Shown piece after piece: positions 1 to 12,540 of a DNA stretch of 64,000 bases. The notes under the pieces were generated by a model that searched no databases, was not told where the DNA came from, and was given only the letters and a program-made list of their open reading frames with translations. Source of the DNA: Amphiura filiformis (taxonomy: Eukaryota > Echinodermata > Ophiuroidea > Amphilepidida > Amphiuridae); the NCBI RefSeq assembly GCF_039555335.1, contig NC_092636.1, positions 1,891,501 to 1,955,500 on the forward strand. Direction: 5' to 3'. The translations under genes and the position numbers were made by a program. Position 1 is the stretch's first letter; the number at the start of each line of letters is the position of its first letter.

Positions 1-252
1 GGGCCTTCTGGATACGCCACTGGCGCTGCGTAAAATAAAAACAAAATTAGGGTAGGTCGGTCGGCAATTTTTTTTAATTATTTTTTTACACACACGGTAA
101 ATTGCGTATGATAAAGGCCTTGGAACTTTTTTTTTTTTTCTTTTTTTTTATTTAGGCCTAGTTTTTTTTTTGCAAAAAAAAAACAAGAAAAAAGGTCGGG
201 CCCATTTTTAGGGTCGGTCGGGTTACGCCAATCAAACAATTTTTTTAGGCCT
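1..252. repeat. MITE-like repeat, left end incomplete
   Basis: T-rich repeat ending in GGTTACGCCAATCAAACAAT, a T run and AGGCCT. The same element occurs at 37593-37820 and, in opposite orientation, at 57211-57468, where both ends show inverted termini of the type GGCCTAAAAAAATTGTTTGA. In this first copy the left terminus is not recognisable and may be cut or diverged. No coding sequence is visible. The transposon class is inferred only from the inverted ends. Confidence 0.55.
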
Positions 253-3208
253 TAAAGGCTTTGGACATTGGACAAGGCTAAACTGGAAAAAAATAAAATA
301 AAATATGTGTTTTTTTTGCGGATTGATACATAAAGCCCTTTATGGTGTGACTTTTATCACGTGAGGGAAATTTTGGCGTACTATTTTCTCATCTCAACCG
401 GTTGGAGTCATTTTTAAAGAGGTAGGTCTACATGAAAAAATAATCAGAGACATCAATAATTTGTGTAAATTTAGTGGTGGCGTTGCATGTGTTTACACCA
501 AAATGTTGGCATGCTAAGTACGTCATCGGATCTAGCTGTGAACTTGAACCCCTGTGACTGAATGGAATATCCAAAATGACGTCAGAACAGCAATCAACTG
601 AATGGACTTTAAAAATTCGCGCGAATTTTTTAAAGGCCATCTGATTGCGTATACAACAGGACGTGTCGAGACAGACAGGTGTTACAAGATTAGCCAGGAT
701 AAAAACTACTTTTAAAACGGTAAGCTTATGGTCAAATAATAGGGCCTATAACATGAAAAAATTGTTATTGAATTGTTGATAATATACATGTACAATGATG
801 TATGAATTACTCACAACTTCGCTGCAATTTTTTCAATCTATATTCGGAAATTGGGTAATTGTTTGGGCACTTTATACATAATACATGGTTAAGGATAATT
901 TGATCAGGTACTTTCTTTGATAAATCATTCAGTAAATATGAACCACTGAGAGAGATATAATTATGCAGTGTTAAAATTGCCTGGTCTAGACTAGTGTAAC
1001 TTTGAATTTTGCTTGTGTGTCAGTTCCCTAGTCTGCTCTCTAAATCACTAGTAAAAAGCTATAAAACATCTTTGTTCTGGAATGTTGACATTTACAATTT
1101 TCCTTAATTCGAACACTGTTCATGTAGTATGTGCAGATATAGCCAGGGCTAGTCGGGATTATGCACTTTCAGTTTCTCACGCGTTTGAACGGGAATTGGA
1201 TTGCGTACTTTTTTCGATGTCTAGTGAGCAAATTTCTTCAATATTTTGAGAAAATGATGTCAAATTTTCTATTCTATATTGTTTGGTAATAATGTCTTTT
1301 GCCAATAGTATGTTTAAAGTTGTAATTTTGTGTTTTTGATCGCAAAGATCGGATATTTTCGTTCCCGATTCGAATTCTGCACCCTTCGCAAGGGTGCCGA
1401 TTTCGGCAGAACTTTGACGATAATTTTGCCTTTTTGAACACTAAAATGCATTCGATCCTTAATTTTGTTTCAACCGAGTCTTAAATTAGCAAGCACAATA
1501 AGGTTGGTACCACTTTTATATACATTGATAAAAATTTTAAGATTTTTTTTCAAGTTTCTAACCGGCGCAAATCGTTAAGTGTGTATTTCCCATTGACATC
1601 CAAAATAGGAAATACGAGTCTGATGGACATAGGAACGGCGTCCATGAGACTCAGCGAGTCTAGCCAGGGCCAGGCGTAGCCACCTTTCTTGGTCAGGGGT
1701 GGCAAAATAAAATTTCGAGGGCACAGCCGAGAAAAAAAATACAGTTACATCATAACCGGTTTTGTTTTTTAAAGAGTCTGTACATGTCTTGGAGTTTCCA
1801 AAAAGCCTTGACTGGGATGATATGTGCAAGCGTAGCACGGAAAAGTTTTTGTATTGTACACTATTTTTGACTTGTCCATAATTGGGATGAAAGGGACTTT
1901 ATTGTGACAATGTGCGTGCACAGAGTGCAAAAATTGTATTTTACACCCATGATCTGGTTGAATTTTGGTGGAAAATGGCCTTTTTCTTTTCCTTTGCCCC
2001 CAGATTTGCTCTTCAATTTTTTTTGTCAGAGGGGCACATTTTTAAATTTTTTTGTCAGGGGTGGCACTCTGCCCCCCTGCCCCCTGCTGGTTACACTACT
2101 GAGATATAGGTAGTGTATGTGCAACGTCTCGTGGTTTGGAAGTCACGTAAAGCTGTTGCGGGTCCTGTACGTGTACAGGAATAGTCAAAACCCTGTCAAA
2201 CTTATCGCATTTTTATTTGCAGAGAGCCGAACCTGGCACAATAGTTCCAGGATCGTGCATAGATAAACCATGTACATATAATTATAAGAATAAAACAAGA
2301 CTTATTTTATTATTATTATTATTTTGACCATTGCATGTTCTCAGGGCATAGCCTGGATTTATTGGGGGGGGGCTGATTTTGAAAAAGTGGACCTTTTCCT
2401 AATATTTTGGAATTTTTTGACCAAGAAAAGCATAAAGCACCCTCATTATTTTGCTCGCTATGCTCATAAATGGGCAAATTTTGACATTTTTTTTGACTGA
2501 AAAAGCACCGTAACCTTTTTTTCACTTGCTACGCCCATAAAGTGGACCTTTTGGCCCTCGAGAGGTATTTTTGCTTTGGGGGCTGCCCCTCCTATGCCCC
2601 TGTATGTCTTTGCAATTAAACCATGTGGCATTGAAATCATAGACATGTCCCCCTAATTTTCCCCCTAATGTCCCCATAATGTCCCCATAAACTACAACTC
2701 ATGTGCAATTAAATAGGTTTTAAAATGCTAATTTGTTCCAAAACCTCCCATGCCCCTATCCCAGAAAAAAAATTGTTTGCTTGCCCTCCAGTTGGATTTT
2801 TGGGGTCGGTTGGTTGGAAAATTGTTTTAATTTTTATTTTTTAATGACTCGCTACTGTATAGGCCTGTAGGCAATGAACATTAATTGGTCATGTGGAAAG
2901 ATACACGGTACTTCACTACATCCCCCATTATTATGTGCAGGAACCAACTACACACCAAACATGGAACCATCTATACAATTAAAATCAATATTTTGGGACA
3001 TTTGTTTACGTTTGCAATTATGTAAACAAATTAAAACAATGCTAAGCACCCACCCAAATGATGTTGTAAAGCGCCCTGAGTGCTTTATGGAATGAATATG
3101 GATTGTTTTAAAAATTATTTGTAATTTTGCTGTACCTGGTATTTTGTTTGAACCCCCTCCTTACAATCTATCACTAACCTATAACAATACAAATTTTCCA
3201 TCTTGCAG
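253..3208. other. Intergenic, no gene seen
   Basis: Only short chance reading frames. Two stretches, about 1635-2100 and 2330-2650, contain G- or C-rich phrases (for example GTCAGGGGTGGCACTCTG) and look like old transposon remains, but I could not define ends. A short ATT microsatellite lies near 2307-2322. I see no splice-consistent coding exon. Confidence 0.5.
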
Positions 3209-3287
3209 GTTATTGGTGAAGCAAGCATGGGATGGCAATGTTACCATGGTTACCATGATAGGCATCTTCCACCAAAGTGGTTATCAG
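3209..3287 (+). other. Exon-like block, unknown
   Basis: A 79-nt segment bounded by a good acceptor (TCTTGCAG) and a good donor (CAG/GTAAGC). Two phases are open. One reads VIGEASMGWQCYHGYHDRHL followed by PPKWLS. Degenerate copies start units 2 and 3 at 10734 and 14739, and a remnant lies near 18900; they keep the CCAG/GTAAGC end but are shorter and carry stops. I do not recognise a protein family. It may be a decayed exon carried in the array, or chance. Confidence 0.25.
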
Positions 3288-3929
3288 GTAAGCATTGTAA
3301 CAACAAGATACCGTAAAACCCCGTCTACAAGCATATATAGTGTTTTTTATGAAAGCTATATTAATTCGAAGCAAGCGTAAATATACCGATACAAAAGATC
3401 TGTCTTAAAATAATACTTGTTTGTACATGCTTGGATCCGTAATTTATTTGCTCAAACTCCATAATGGCGCCTTGATTAATGTAGCTTTCATCAGAAGCAC
3501 TCTATATGCTTGTAGACAGGGTTTTACGGTAGTGCAATTGATTTCAGTTTACATGCACTACAATCATGCAAATCATGTTTAGCTGTCATATTTGGCAGAT
3601 GAATAGTATTTATAGTGCAAATTTAATCTAGGCTATGTGGAGGCATTTTAACAGTATCCTCATTTTAGTAGAGAAAAGGTCATTGAACTTTGCACAGAGG
3701 GTCAAGTTCAAAATTACTCAGACCTGTTCAAAACTCACACCATCGTGATCCTCTGGTAATAAGGATTCAGAAAAAGTATACTTTGACATACATTAGGGTG
3801 CATCAAACGCCCCCTATGTCAACCGATTTTCTTATTTGGTCAAAGTGTGCCACTTGCTAAAATAAATAATCTACACCAAATTTAAATTCAATCCCATGTC
3901 GTCTTCTGGGTCCATCGGGAGCTTTGCAG

Positions 3930-4205
3930 CAAATATATCACAATTGTGACACAATCTGTTCCATGGGGGCCAAAGGAGGCATTTTTGAAAATTGAGTTAC
4001 TGTAATTATTACATTGTACTTACAAACTGAAAACACCAAAGGTCTAGCATACTTGGTTCTAATGTTATGACGTTTTTTGATGTCTATTTTCTTATGTATT
4101 TTATTGTTTATTTACTCCACATTTTTACCTTTATCTTCAGTTTCAAATTTGCCGCCTTTGGCCCCCATTTACCAGATCGTGTCACAATTACACATGAGGC
4201 AGCTT
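3930..4205. repeat. Inverted repeat
   Basis: Arms near 3935-3990 and 4140-4200 are reverse complements around GACACRATCTG and GGGGGCCAAAGG. A related arm lies at about 55220-55270 in the right half of the window. This looks like a foldback or MITE-type repeat. Confidence 0.5.
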
Positions 4206-4370
4206 TTTATATTTCCATTATTTTTTCCCACCAAATAAGTTGAAAAGCGCTATAGGACTATTAAGTACTGTATCTCATATTTAACATGATTTGCACAATT
4301 GTTATGGCAATTCATTTATTGGACTAAGAGCTATATAAATGATTCTATTTTGTGATTAATTTTATATTAA

Positions 4371-4688
4371 AGGGCATTTCGTGATCCACAGCCTCATCCC
4401 CCACTTTTCCCAAAAAAGTTGAGATTTTTACACCACTGGATACCTCTGGCTACATAATGTTTATGTACCAAATATTTCTTGCAGATTAATTGCGTTTAGC
4501 AAAAAATATCGCCAAATTTGAATTTCGTTCTGGTGCACATTGTCTATGGAGCAGTGTACTACACATAATCATGCATAACTCGCAAACGCAAAATCGGAAT
4601 CAAATGAAATTTTGGAAATAAGCTTTATTCGTGGATATCTACTGAAAAATGTCATAAAAAGAGGATTCTAGGATCACAAAATCCTCCT
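4371..4688. mobile_element. TTAA-flanked MITE (piggyBac-like)
   Basis: A 318-bp insertion flanked on both sides by TTAA (4367-4370 and 4689-4692), with inverted ends AGGGCATTTCGTGATCC and, reading inward from the right, AGGAGGATTTTGTGATCC. The equivalent places in units 2 and 3 (near 12122 and 16402) run straight through without it. A related sequence lies in opposite orientation at about 37905-38110. The TTAA target duplication is typical of piggyBac-mobilised elements; no transposase is encoded. Confidence 0.75.
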
Positions 4689-4892
4689 TTAAGTTCCTTA
4701 GAAAATGTGTGTCAGACAGTGGTGTAACCAGACCTAACCTTCCGGGGAGTTCTGTTTGTTACTCATTCATTGACATTGATGATACATAAGCAGTTTTTAA
4801 GTACATCACTGGTGTCAGAGATATGTCAAAGCAAAGTCATTAATAAAGGGAAGGAAACAGGACAGGTTTTATCACTGACAATCATATATATG

Positions 4893-6639
4893 GTCATTTT
4901 CACGGTAAAGGTTGTAACTTTGGATTTTTAACACTTTGATCCGTGGTGGTCTAATAAAGCTACAGAATTCCACAATATTTGGCCACATAAGTCATCTAGT
5001 TAGCAGCTAGCTACCTTGGGTAGCATAATCATCTTTGGGGAGTTACTGCGTTCAGTTTTGGCCCGGGGTTTTGGCAGGCTAAAATGTCCATAAATATGGC
5101 CTTTTTGATGTACTAAAAAAATAGTAACATTTTTGTAAAGCCCCAGGTGTTTTCAATTAGTTCATGGATAATTTTTCTTATGCTGAAACTGTAGTCATAT
5201 GCTCAGTAAAAACTGCCACATTAGTTTTAATTGTGAACAGCCCTGTATTTTTATGAACCGGACTTCGATATTTGTCGTTTCGGAGGCTTCATTTTCCGTT
5301 AACAATTGTTAACAAACAAACTTTGTGGGTATAGCTTTGGTTCATAATTCTTTGTTATTTCTTTATTTCTTCTTGATTCATAGTTGATTACTTAACTTGA
5401 AATAGGTAACAAAAATTAGCCGACTTGCAAGCTTTTAAATTTTTTATAAAATCTTGACATCATAGAGGCGATTTTCCGTTAACAATTTTGAAGCATCCGA
5501 AACAAACTGTTCAGCTAGCTTGTGCAAATATAAATAAAAGAGCTCATCCAATGTATTTATCAAAATGTAGCAAAGTAGATCCTCAAACAGTGGAGATATA
5601 CATCACCGTTTGAAAATGGGACCCAATACAAACTTTCCGTTAACACTTGAAGCCTCCGAAACAAATGAAGCCTCCGAAACAACAATAAGATTAATTGGTG
5701 TGTTTCATATTGATATCTGCATTGTAATTGTTACTTGATATGTGGAGAATGTGATAAATTTCAAAAAGTGTTGATATTATGGTTAATGTTTAAAAAATAT
5801 ACTGATACCCAAGAAAGCCTGTTTCGGAGGCTTCACATGCAAGTTAACACCATACTTAACAAATGGGTGAAAAAAATTAATTGTGATAAATCTACAATAT
5901 ATTTTGGCATAGAATCATTGATTCAATACACACAAGAAAATAACAGCTTAGATGATCCCAACAGTGTTGTTTTTAAAAAAAAACTGCAACTGATGTTTAA
6001 CATTATTGTTAACAAGAAGCCTCCGAAACAAAAAATCATGACTTGCTGTGATAATTTACTTTTTGTCACAACTGAAATTCAATACTTAGAAGCAGAGCAT
6101 GAAAATTGGTAATTGTGATATTCTTTACCTATTTTTTCATGTCAACTTGTAGTAGTTAGCCAAATATTTTACTTTTATGATCACTTGTGTTGTTAACTGA
6201 AGGCTCCAAAAAATAACTCCCAATTTCTATGAAACTTGGCTGGGAAGTTCCTTTTATCAAGTAGTATTTGTACATGAAGTTAGACATTCAAATTGTTTTA
6301 GGAACCCAATTAAAACTTTAAAAATATGTTTCACGTTGGGAAATTTCCATTGTAAATGACACTTGATGTTAAAGATTTTCAAAACTGCAATTACAAACAT
6401 AGCAAAACATGGTATAAAATTTAACTTATATCTGTTGGCTTACTTTGGAATGGTATTTCACATGTATTCCAGATTTCATTTCATAATTTTCTGAGCTTAA
6501 TATGTAAAGCCTTGAAACATTATTTTACTGGAATTTAAGTTGCTTCTATGCATGATTTCAGTAAAACAGAAACATATTTAAGTGGTTTGAAATTTTGACC
6601 CTAAAAATCAAAAGTTTCACCCTTTACCGTGAAAATGAC
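4893..6639. mobile_element. DNA transposon, non-autonomous, with internal 15-mer repeats
   Basis: A 1,747-bp insertion with inverted ends starting GTCATTTTCACGGTAAAGG and staying similar for about 42 bp. Units 2 and 3 lack it (near 12375 and 16655). Inside, the motif GAAGCCTCCGAAAC occurs at 5649, 5667 and 6016, and as its reverse complement at 5277 and 5821, with a variant at 5490; GTTAAC usually lies close by. Repeated motifs of this kind can be transposase binding sites. A 125-codon frame at 5735-6112 runs through the repeats and resembles nothing I know. Target duplication is not clear, so the superfamily is unassigned. Confidence 0.7.
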
Positions 6640-6793
6640 TCTATGAGGATGTGGTATTTTATTGCAAAATTGTAAGGTGCTCGGTTTGGACAAAGTTATT
6701 TCGACTTAGATTGATCATATAGTATTTGTTCAAAATGAAACATTTTGATACGAATGATTTGACACTTAACATTTCAGAAGATCAATGCATGCA

Positions 6794-8963
6794 CAGGGGC
6801 GGACTGGCCACTGTGGCGTTGTGGCGATCGCCACATGGGCCGCTTGGTTCTGGGCTGCTCAGGGCCGGTTGCTCAAAAAGAAGAGAAAAAGAAAGAAAAA
6901 GGAAAAGAAAGGAGAAGGGGAGAAAAAAGAGAAAGAGAGAAAAGGAAAAAGAGGAGAAAGAAAGTGAAAATAGCAGAAAATGGGAGAGAATGGGGAAGGA
7001 GTATCTTAAGACATAGGCCCTAGGGCCTGAGGCATAGGTCCGAGAGCCGAAGGTGTAAGGCCCAAGCCGAAGGCGTAAGGCCCAAGACATAGGCCCTAGG
7101 GCTTAAGGTATAGGCCCTAACACTAAGCTATTATAGGCCGCCACTAGTACACCGTCGCGGCATCACCTACAAATGGCCTTTTGAATCAATTCTCTAGACC
7201 GTAAACACAGCAAAAGGCCAATACTCTAGATGCGATACAGTAAAATGTTTAAATTTTAAGCCAACAGCAAAATATTGGGCTGGCTGTCAATGGAATATTG
7301 GTATTTCATTGCGGCTGCGGAATGAGGCTAGGGCGGTATGGGCATTTGGTATTAGGCAGACATAGGAGAAAGAAAGGAAAAGAGAAGAAAGGAGGGGGAT
7401 AATTGAGGGGGATGAGTAATATAAGGGCCTACACAGTGTGCCCGCTGTTTGTCTGAAATAGGGGCTGATAGGCCTACAGGTACTCGACTTTGGAAGTGAC
7501 GGGGATGTGCGAACATGGGACACCAGTTTGAAACTATACATGCTATAGGGGTCTTTTGGTGAGAGCTTCGACGCCATATAACCAAGGGGGTCATTCAGTA
7601 AGGAGGCCTCAAAAGGGGGTTATTTCAGTGAGACTGGGACAAAACTTGGGTAAAAATATAAAAGTTGACAAATTTTTGATAATTGTTTTTCAAAAGTCAT
7701 CAAAAATTCCTTACAAAGGAAGGTCTTATTGTGACAGGAAAAGAAAAAATAGGGGTCATTGAGTGAGGAGTTCGGTAATTCAGTAAAATAAAAAATTAAA
7801 AAGCGGTCATTGAGTGAGAGGGAGTTGAAAAATGGAGGTTAATGTGGGTTGTGGCAGCACTGCACGCACATCGCTCCACTCATTTTTAGTGAGTGCCCCC
7901 CTCCCGGCCTTTGGCCCTTTGGACCACCATCAGCTGTCAAAACTAGCTGCTAGACCATCATTCGAAAACCTCTGGGCTGGGGTGCTCCTTGTAATGCAGG
8001 GATTACATTACATAATACTTACAGCCACATTACTCAGTTCAATACTCAAACCAATTTCTTTCCCTTTTTATGTTTCAACTCATACGCGTAGATCCCGGGG
8101 GATGGGGGATAAATCCCCCCCCCCCAATATTTTAAAAGGGATGGTCCATACAAGCCCCCCCATGATGACACCTGTAGGCCTATGTGAGTTTCTGACCAAA
8201 TCAATCTCATACTTGGCCATTTTAGCCTAAAAGTGTCAATTTTTTCAAGGCTTCATGCAATTTATTCCACTGCATCATCACCAGTTTAGCTTCAATATGC
8301 CAAAAATGTCTGTGTACAATAAACTTATGTCGCCAAAAGGTGCTATTTCAAGAATATTTTTCCAACCCCAATGTCAAAAACAAATCTACGCCACTGTGGA
8401 GTTTTATCACGTTAAGCTATGAAATGATCAATGCAATTTTTGCCAAAGCTCACTACCATTCGCTAGATGCTGTGAACTACCAAATCGCAATAGTTTAAAA
8501 AAGTTGCTATTAACCTTTACCCAGTAGGCCTAAACAATTTTTAGCATTTGTCTTTTAATGATTGAATATATACTCACGATATGATAACACAGTTCTGCAA
8601 AGATGTAATTCTATATGTGTGCAAATGAGTCAAAACATAAAACATGCACACTACTTAATAAATTGAATAGTGACAATGGATAAAGAATATTTCAAGTCTG
8701 TACAAATGGAATTTGGCTTCAGAAATCGTTGTCAAATCCGGGCTTCCTGACCCCCTAGAATAGCTAAAACCCTTAGTTGTCCGGGGCTTCGCCCTGGACC
8801 CCCACCAGGGCTTTGCCCTGGACCCTACCAGGGGCCCTTACGCGGGCCCCTGGACCCCATGCGCTAATCTCTTCGCTCGCTTCACTAGCTGCGCTCTATT
8901 TGACTAATAGGGCCGGTCTTTATAAATTTGCCACGGCCGCCTAAAACCACCAGTCCGCCCCTG
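6794..8963. mobile_element. hAT-type transposon, non-autonomous
   Basis: A 2,170-bp element with terminal inverted repeats CAGGGGCGGACTGG / CCAGTCCGCCCCTG and an 8-bp target duplication TGCATGCA (6786-6793 and 8964-8971). Units 2 and 3 carry the uninterrupted site at 12546 and 16827, so the boundaries are exact. Termini starting CAG and 8-bp duplications are hallmarks of hAT elements. Inside are a purine-rich tract (about 6875-6970), a short degenerate repeat of GGCCCAAG/AGGCATAGG type (about 7017-7120) and, near the right end, GGGGCTTCGCCCTGGACCCC-like DNA (8780-8870). No transposase frame is visible, so it would need a transposase supplied in trans. Confidence 0.9.
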
Positions 8964-9289
8964 TGCATGCAGATGAATATATCAGTTATGGAATGGATGA
9001 CAATGGTGAATGGTACTATATGACAGGTGGTGACCACTTGGGGATAATGGTGAAGGGTTCCAAGTATGTAAAAACATGAATGGCACAGAAAGTGGCTTTT
9101 AAATTTAAGCACATTTTACTAGAGTTTGGTAAGTAATTGATTTGCTGTTTTGCAGTCAAAATCTAGAAATTGAAATTCTTGAATAAGCTTTTAATTATGT
9201 ACTCATGTTTGTTCTGTTTCATTGTCATGTCTTTCCTCCCGAACTCCTTCCTTCCTGATTCTATGTGTCTTCCTACATAAATATGTATT

Positions 9290-9512
9290 CCTGTCCGACC
9301 AATTGTACAGTACAATTGCTATTGTATATCACCAAGACAGTACTGTCGGCGACTGGTGCACCTTCCCCATCTTGGGGCGTCTCCCCATCCCAGGGTGGCT
9401 CCTCAAGATCTAGCCGGCTTACTCGTCTCGGGGTGGCTCCCCGAGTTTGAGCCGGCTTCCTCCCTCCCTCCCGACTTCCACGTCTCGGGGTTGCTCCCGA
9501 GATCGTGCCAGT
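9290..9512. repeat. Palindrome and hairpin cluster, unit 1
   Basis: The palindrome AATTGTACAGTACAATT (near 9300) and ACAGTACTGT are followed by a run of imperfect GC-rich hairpins, each about 20 bp and spaced roughly 40-60 bp: CTTGGGGCGTCTCCCCAT, CTCGGGGTGGCTCCCCGAG and TCTCGGGGTTGCTCCCGAGA. Units 2 and 3 contain two such blocks each. No coding function is suggested. Confidence 0.65.
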
Positions 9513-9847
9513 CTGTGTCTGTCTATATGTCTGTTTATGTCACTGTTTTTTTTGTTTTATGTCATGTTTTTATGTATGTTTTGTGTTTGTGTCTATCTTG
9601 TTTTGTTCATGTTGTGTTCAAGTGCAAGGTATAGGGAAGGGGCAGGGGGGAGAGGGTGCGCATAGCTGTATTATTTTATGTACTAACATTTCTATTCTAT
9701 TTTGTTTTTGTGTTTCAGATGGCTTTGTGGAGACGGGAAATGGCGTTAGGAAAGAAGAGGAGGCAATAAATGGTCAGTATTTTGCTTTCTGTACGTTTTT
9801 GTATGTGTTTGTGTTGTCCCTGAGGAGAAGGATGATGAGTGATGGAG

Positions 9848-9955
9848 GAGGATGAGGAAGTGGAGGAGGATGAGGAAGTGAAGGAGGATGAGGAAGTGAA
9901 GGAGGATGAGGAAGTGAAGGAGGATGAGGAAGTGAAGGAGGATGAGGAAGTGAAG
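9848..9955 (+). repeat. 18-bp minisatellite, 6 copies
   Basis: Six tandem copies of GAGGATGAGGAAGTGAAG; the first has GTGGAG at its end. One frame reads EDEEVK per unit, but in this copy that frame is closed just upstream. Orthologous positions in units 2 and 3 have five and four copies. Confidence 0.9.
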
Positions 9956-10129
9956 GATAGCCGGAGCATTTGACTTGAATTGCTGAGTATAAAGCCCACT
10001 CCATGTCGACTTCCTGAGCCTTTCATCCTGCATAATGTGTAGATAACATCCTTGCTGTTCATCATGCTTGTAAGAAATACTGAAGTGAGTAGATCTATAT
10101 ATTGATCGGGAGTTAAGTGTCTGGTATCT

Positions 10130-10252
10130 GGTTAGGCTAGGGTTAGAGATAGGGTTAGGGCCAGGGGATAGGGTTAGAAGTGGGGTTAGGGCTAGAGTTA
10201 GAGGTAGGGAGGGTTAGAACTAGGATTAGGGCCAGGGTTGGGGTTAGGTTAG
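10130..10252. repeat. Degenerate TTAGGG-like tract, unit 1
   Basis: About 120 bp rich in GGGTTAG, GGTTAGGG and variants. It resembles a decayed interstitial telomere-type repeat, but exact TTAGGG periodicity is lost. The same tract recurs at 14136-14259 and 18396-18521. Confidence 0.6.
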
Positions 10253-12540
10253 AGATACCAGCCTGCATTTTTGCATCAGTACATAGAACCTACTCATGAG
10301 AAGCATTTAGTGCAAACACGGTGAGCAGTATGGGTGTTGTCTATTATGTTGTGCTTGCCTGGATTGTCTTTTGTTTGTCTTCAGAAAGTGGGCCCAATGC
10401 TTGGTAATTGGAGCATTCTGTTCCTGTTTTCATTGCATTTTTACTGACACTTTTTTTTTTTTCTTAAGTGATTTTATTCTGTCAGGTCATGGATTTGCTA
10501 AATCAGTGAAGCTTACTTACCAACTGCCTATGTATCATCAATGTCAATGAATGAGTAACAAACAGTGATGAGCTGTACACCAAAGACCACTATTAAACCA
10601 GGACCATTCAAGAAAAGTAGTTGGATTGGATACATACTTCAGGATGAGCCCTCAGGACGAACCACTTAACATCTATGCATTCAACCCAACCCATTGGGCC
10701 AAAGAGAGGACATCACTATCACAATTTATGCAGATTATTGGTGAAGCAAGCATGGTTACCATGATAGGCCTATTTTCCAAATTTTAACGAATGGTTACCA
10801 GGTAAGCATTGTAACGACCAGAGGTTTATAAATGATTCTATTTTGTGATCAATTTGATATTAAGTTTCTTAGCAAATTGGTAAAAGTTTGTGTCAGATGT
10901 GTCAAAGCAAAGTGTTATTGTCACTGCATTAATATAGGGAAGGAAACAGGACAGGTGTTTGGGAGCTTTTGGGGGAAATTTATCACTGACAATGATATAT
11001 TAGGTGGTATTAATTGCACAAATGTAAGGTGCTCAGTTTGGATAAAGAACAGTTATTACGACTTGGGGGGTTCTTGCAGAACTTGGATTGATAATATTTG
11101 TTGTTCAAAATGAATCATTTGATGATTTGACACTTTAAACTTAAAACATTTCAGAAGATCAATGCATGCAATTTAATATATCAGTTATGGAATGGATGTG
11201 AATGGTACTATATGACAGGAGGTGACCACTTGGGGACAATAGTATGTAAAAACATAAAAATGGCACAGAATGCTTGGTGATTGGAGCATTCTGTTCTGTT
11301 TTCATTGCATTTTTACCGACACTTTTTTTTTCTTAAGTGATTTTATTGTGTCAGGTCATGGTTTTGCTAAATCAGTGAAGCTTACTTACCAACTGCCTAT
11401 GTTAATCGAGTAACAAACGGTGACGAGCTGTAAAGCAAAGACCACTAACCAGGACTATTCAAGAAAAGTAGTTGGATTGGATACATACTTAGATCAGGAA
11501 GAGCCGTCATGACGAACCACTTAACATCTATGCATTCAACCCAACCCACTAGGCCACTGTAACGGAGGTCAACTGGATTTAATGAGAGAGGACACCACTA
11601 CCAGGTAAGTACTTGCAGCACTGACAAAACCCCAAATTTCATTAATTTGCCCCAACTTCATAAAAAGGACTCTTTCTTACCACTTTCTTTAAAAAAAAAA
11701 AGAAGCACAGCGATTGATAGTTCGCTACGCACAGGCACAATGTCTAGCCGTTGATCCACAAGCCTCAGCACACTTTACAGTGTATAATTTAACCCCCGAA
11801 ACTTATATTTTCCTGCAATCCATCATCCTTACCAATCAGGACGCATTTTTCCACCTTATGTTGCAATTGTGCGCAAAATTTGTTGATTTTGCACCCTCTG
11901 AAATTCACTTTTCCCTCATTCCACCGTGAACTTGACCTCTGTGTAAAGTTCAGTGACCTTTTCCCACCAAATAAGGGTGCTGTTGAAAGGCGCTATAGGA
12001 CTATTAAGTATTGTATCTCTGCCAAATGCAGCAAATTTAACAGGATTTGCACAATTGTTATAGCAATTCATTTATTGGACTAAGAGGTATATAAATGATT
12101 CTATTTTGTGATTAATTTTATATTCAGTTCCTTAGAAAGTTGGTAAATGTTTGTCAGACAGTGGTGTAACCAGACCTGACCTTACGGGGGGGTGTCAGAT
12201 TTAACAAATGTCTTTTCCCAATTTTTTACTCTTCCCAGTTTTGTACCCGGGGGAGGGGGCAGCAGCTTTCCCTCGGCCCCCACTGGTTACACCACTGGTG
12301 TCCGAGATATGTCAAAGCAGTCATTAATAAAGGGAAGGAAACAGGACAGGTTTTATCACTGACAATCATATATTATATTTAACTTTTATAATGGCTATGA
12401 GGATGTGGTATTTTAGAATTGCAAAATTGTAAGGTGCTCGGTTTGGACAAAGTTATTTAGACTTAGATTGATCTTATAGTATTTGTTCAAAATGAAACAT
12501 TAACATTTCAATACTAATGATTTGACACTTAACATTTCAG

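Larger units (their letters stand above)
3209..10733 (+). repeat. Tandem unit 1 (interrupted)
   Basis: First of three related units (next at 10734 and 14739). Landmarks occur in the same order: the TATTGGTGAAGCAAGCATGG block, the GACAGTGGTGTAACCAGACC segment (near 4710), the exon-like block, GC-rich hairpins, an 18-bp minisatellite and TTAGGG-like DNA. This copy is 7.5 kb instead of about 4 kb because it holds a TTAA-type MITE (4371-4688), a 1.75-kb element (4893-6639) and a hAT element (6794-8963). It also lacks one of the two hairpin blocks found in units 2 and 3, shortening that stretch by about 435 bp. Confidence 0.8.

Noticed and set aside
6782-7090. Long frames on both strands over a purine-rich tract
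   Set aside because: Low-complexity GAAAA-type DNA inside the hAT element gives lysine/glutamate or serine/phenylalanine runs; no domain.
9715-10065. Minus-strand frames rich in serine, leucine or proline in units 1-3
   Set aside because: They are translations of the 18-bp minisatellite on the other strand and change frame between units.
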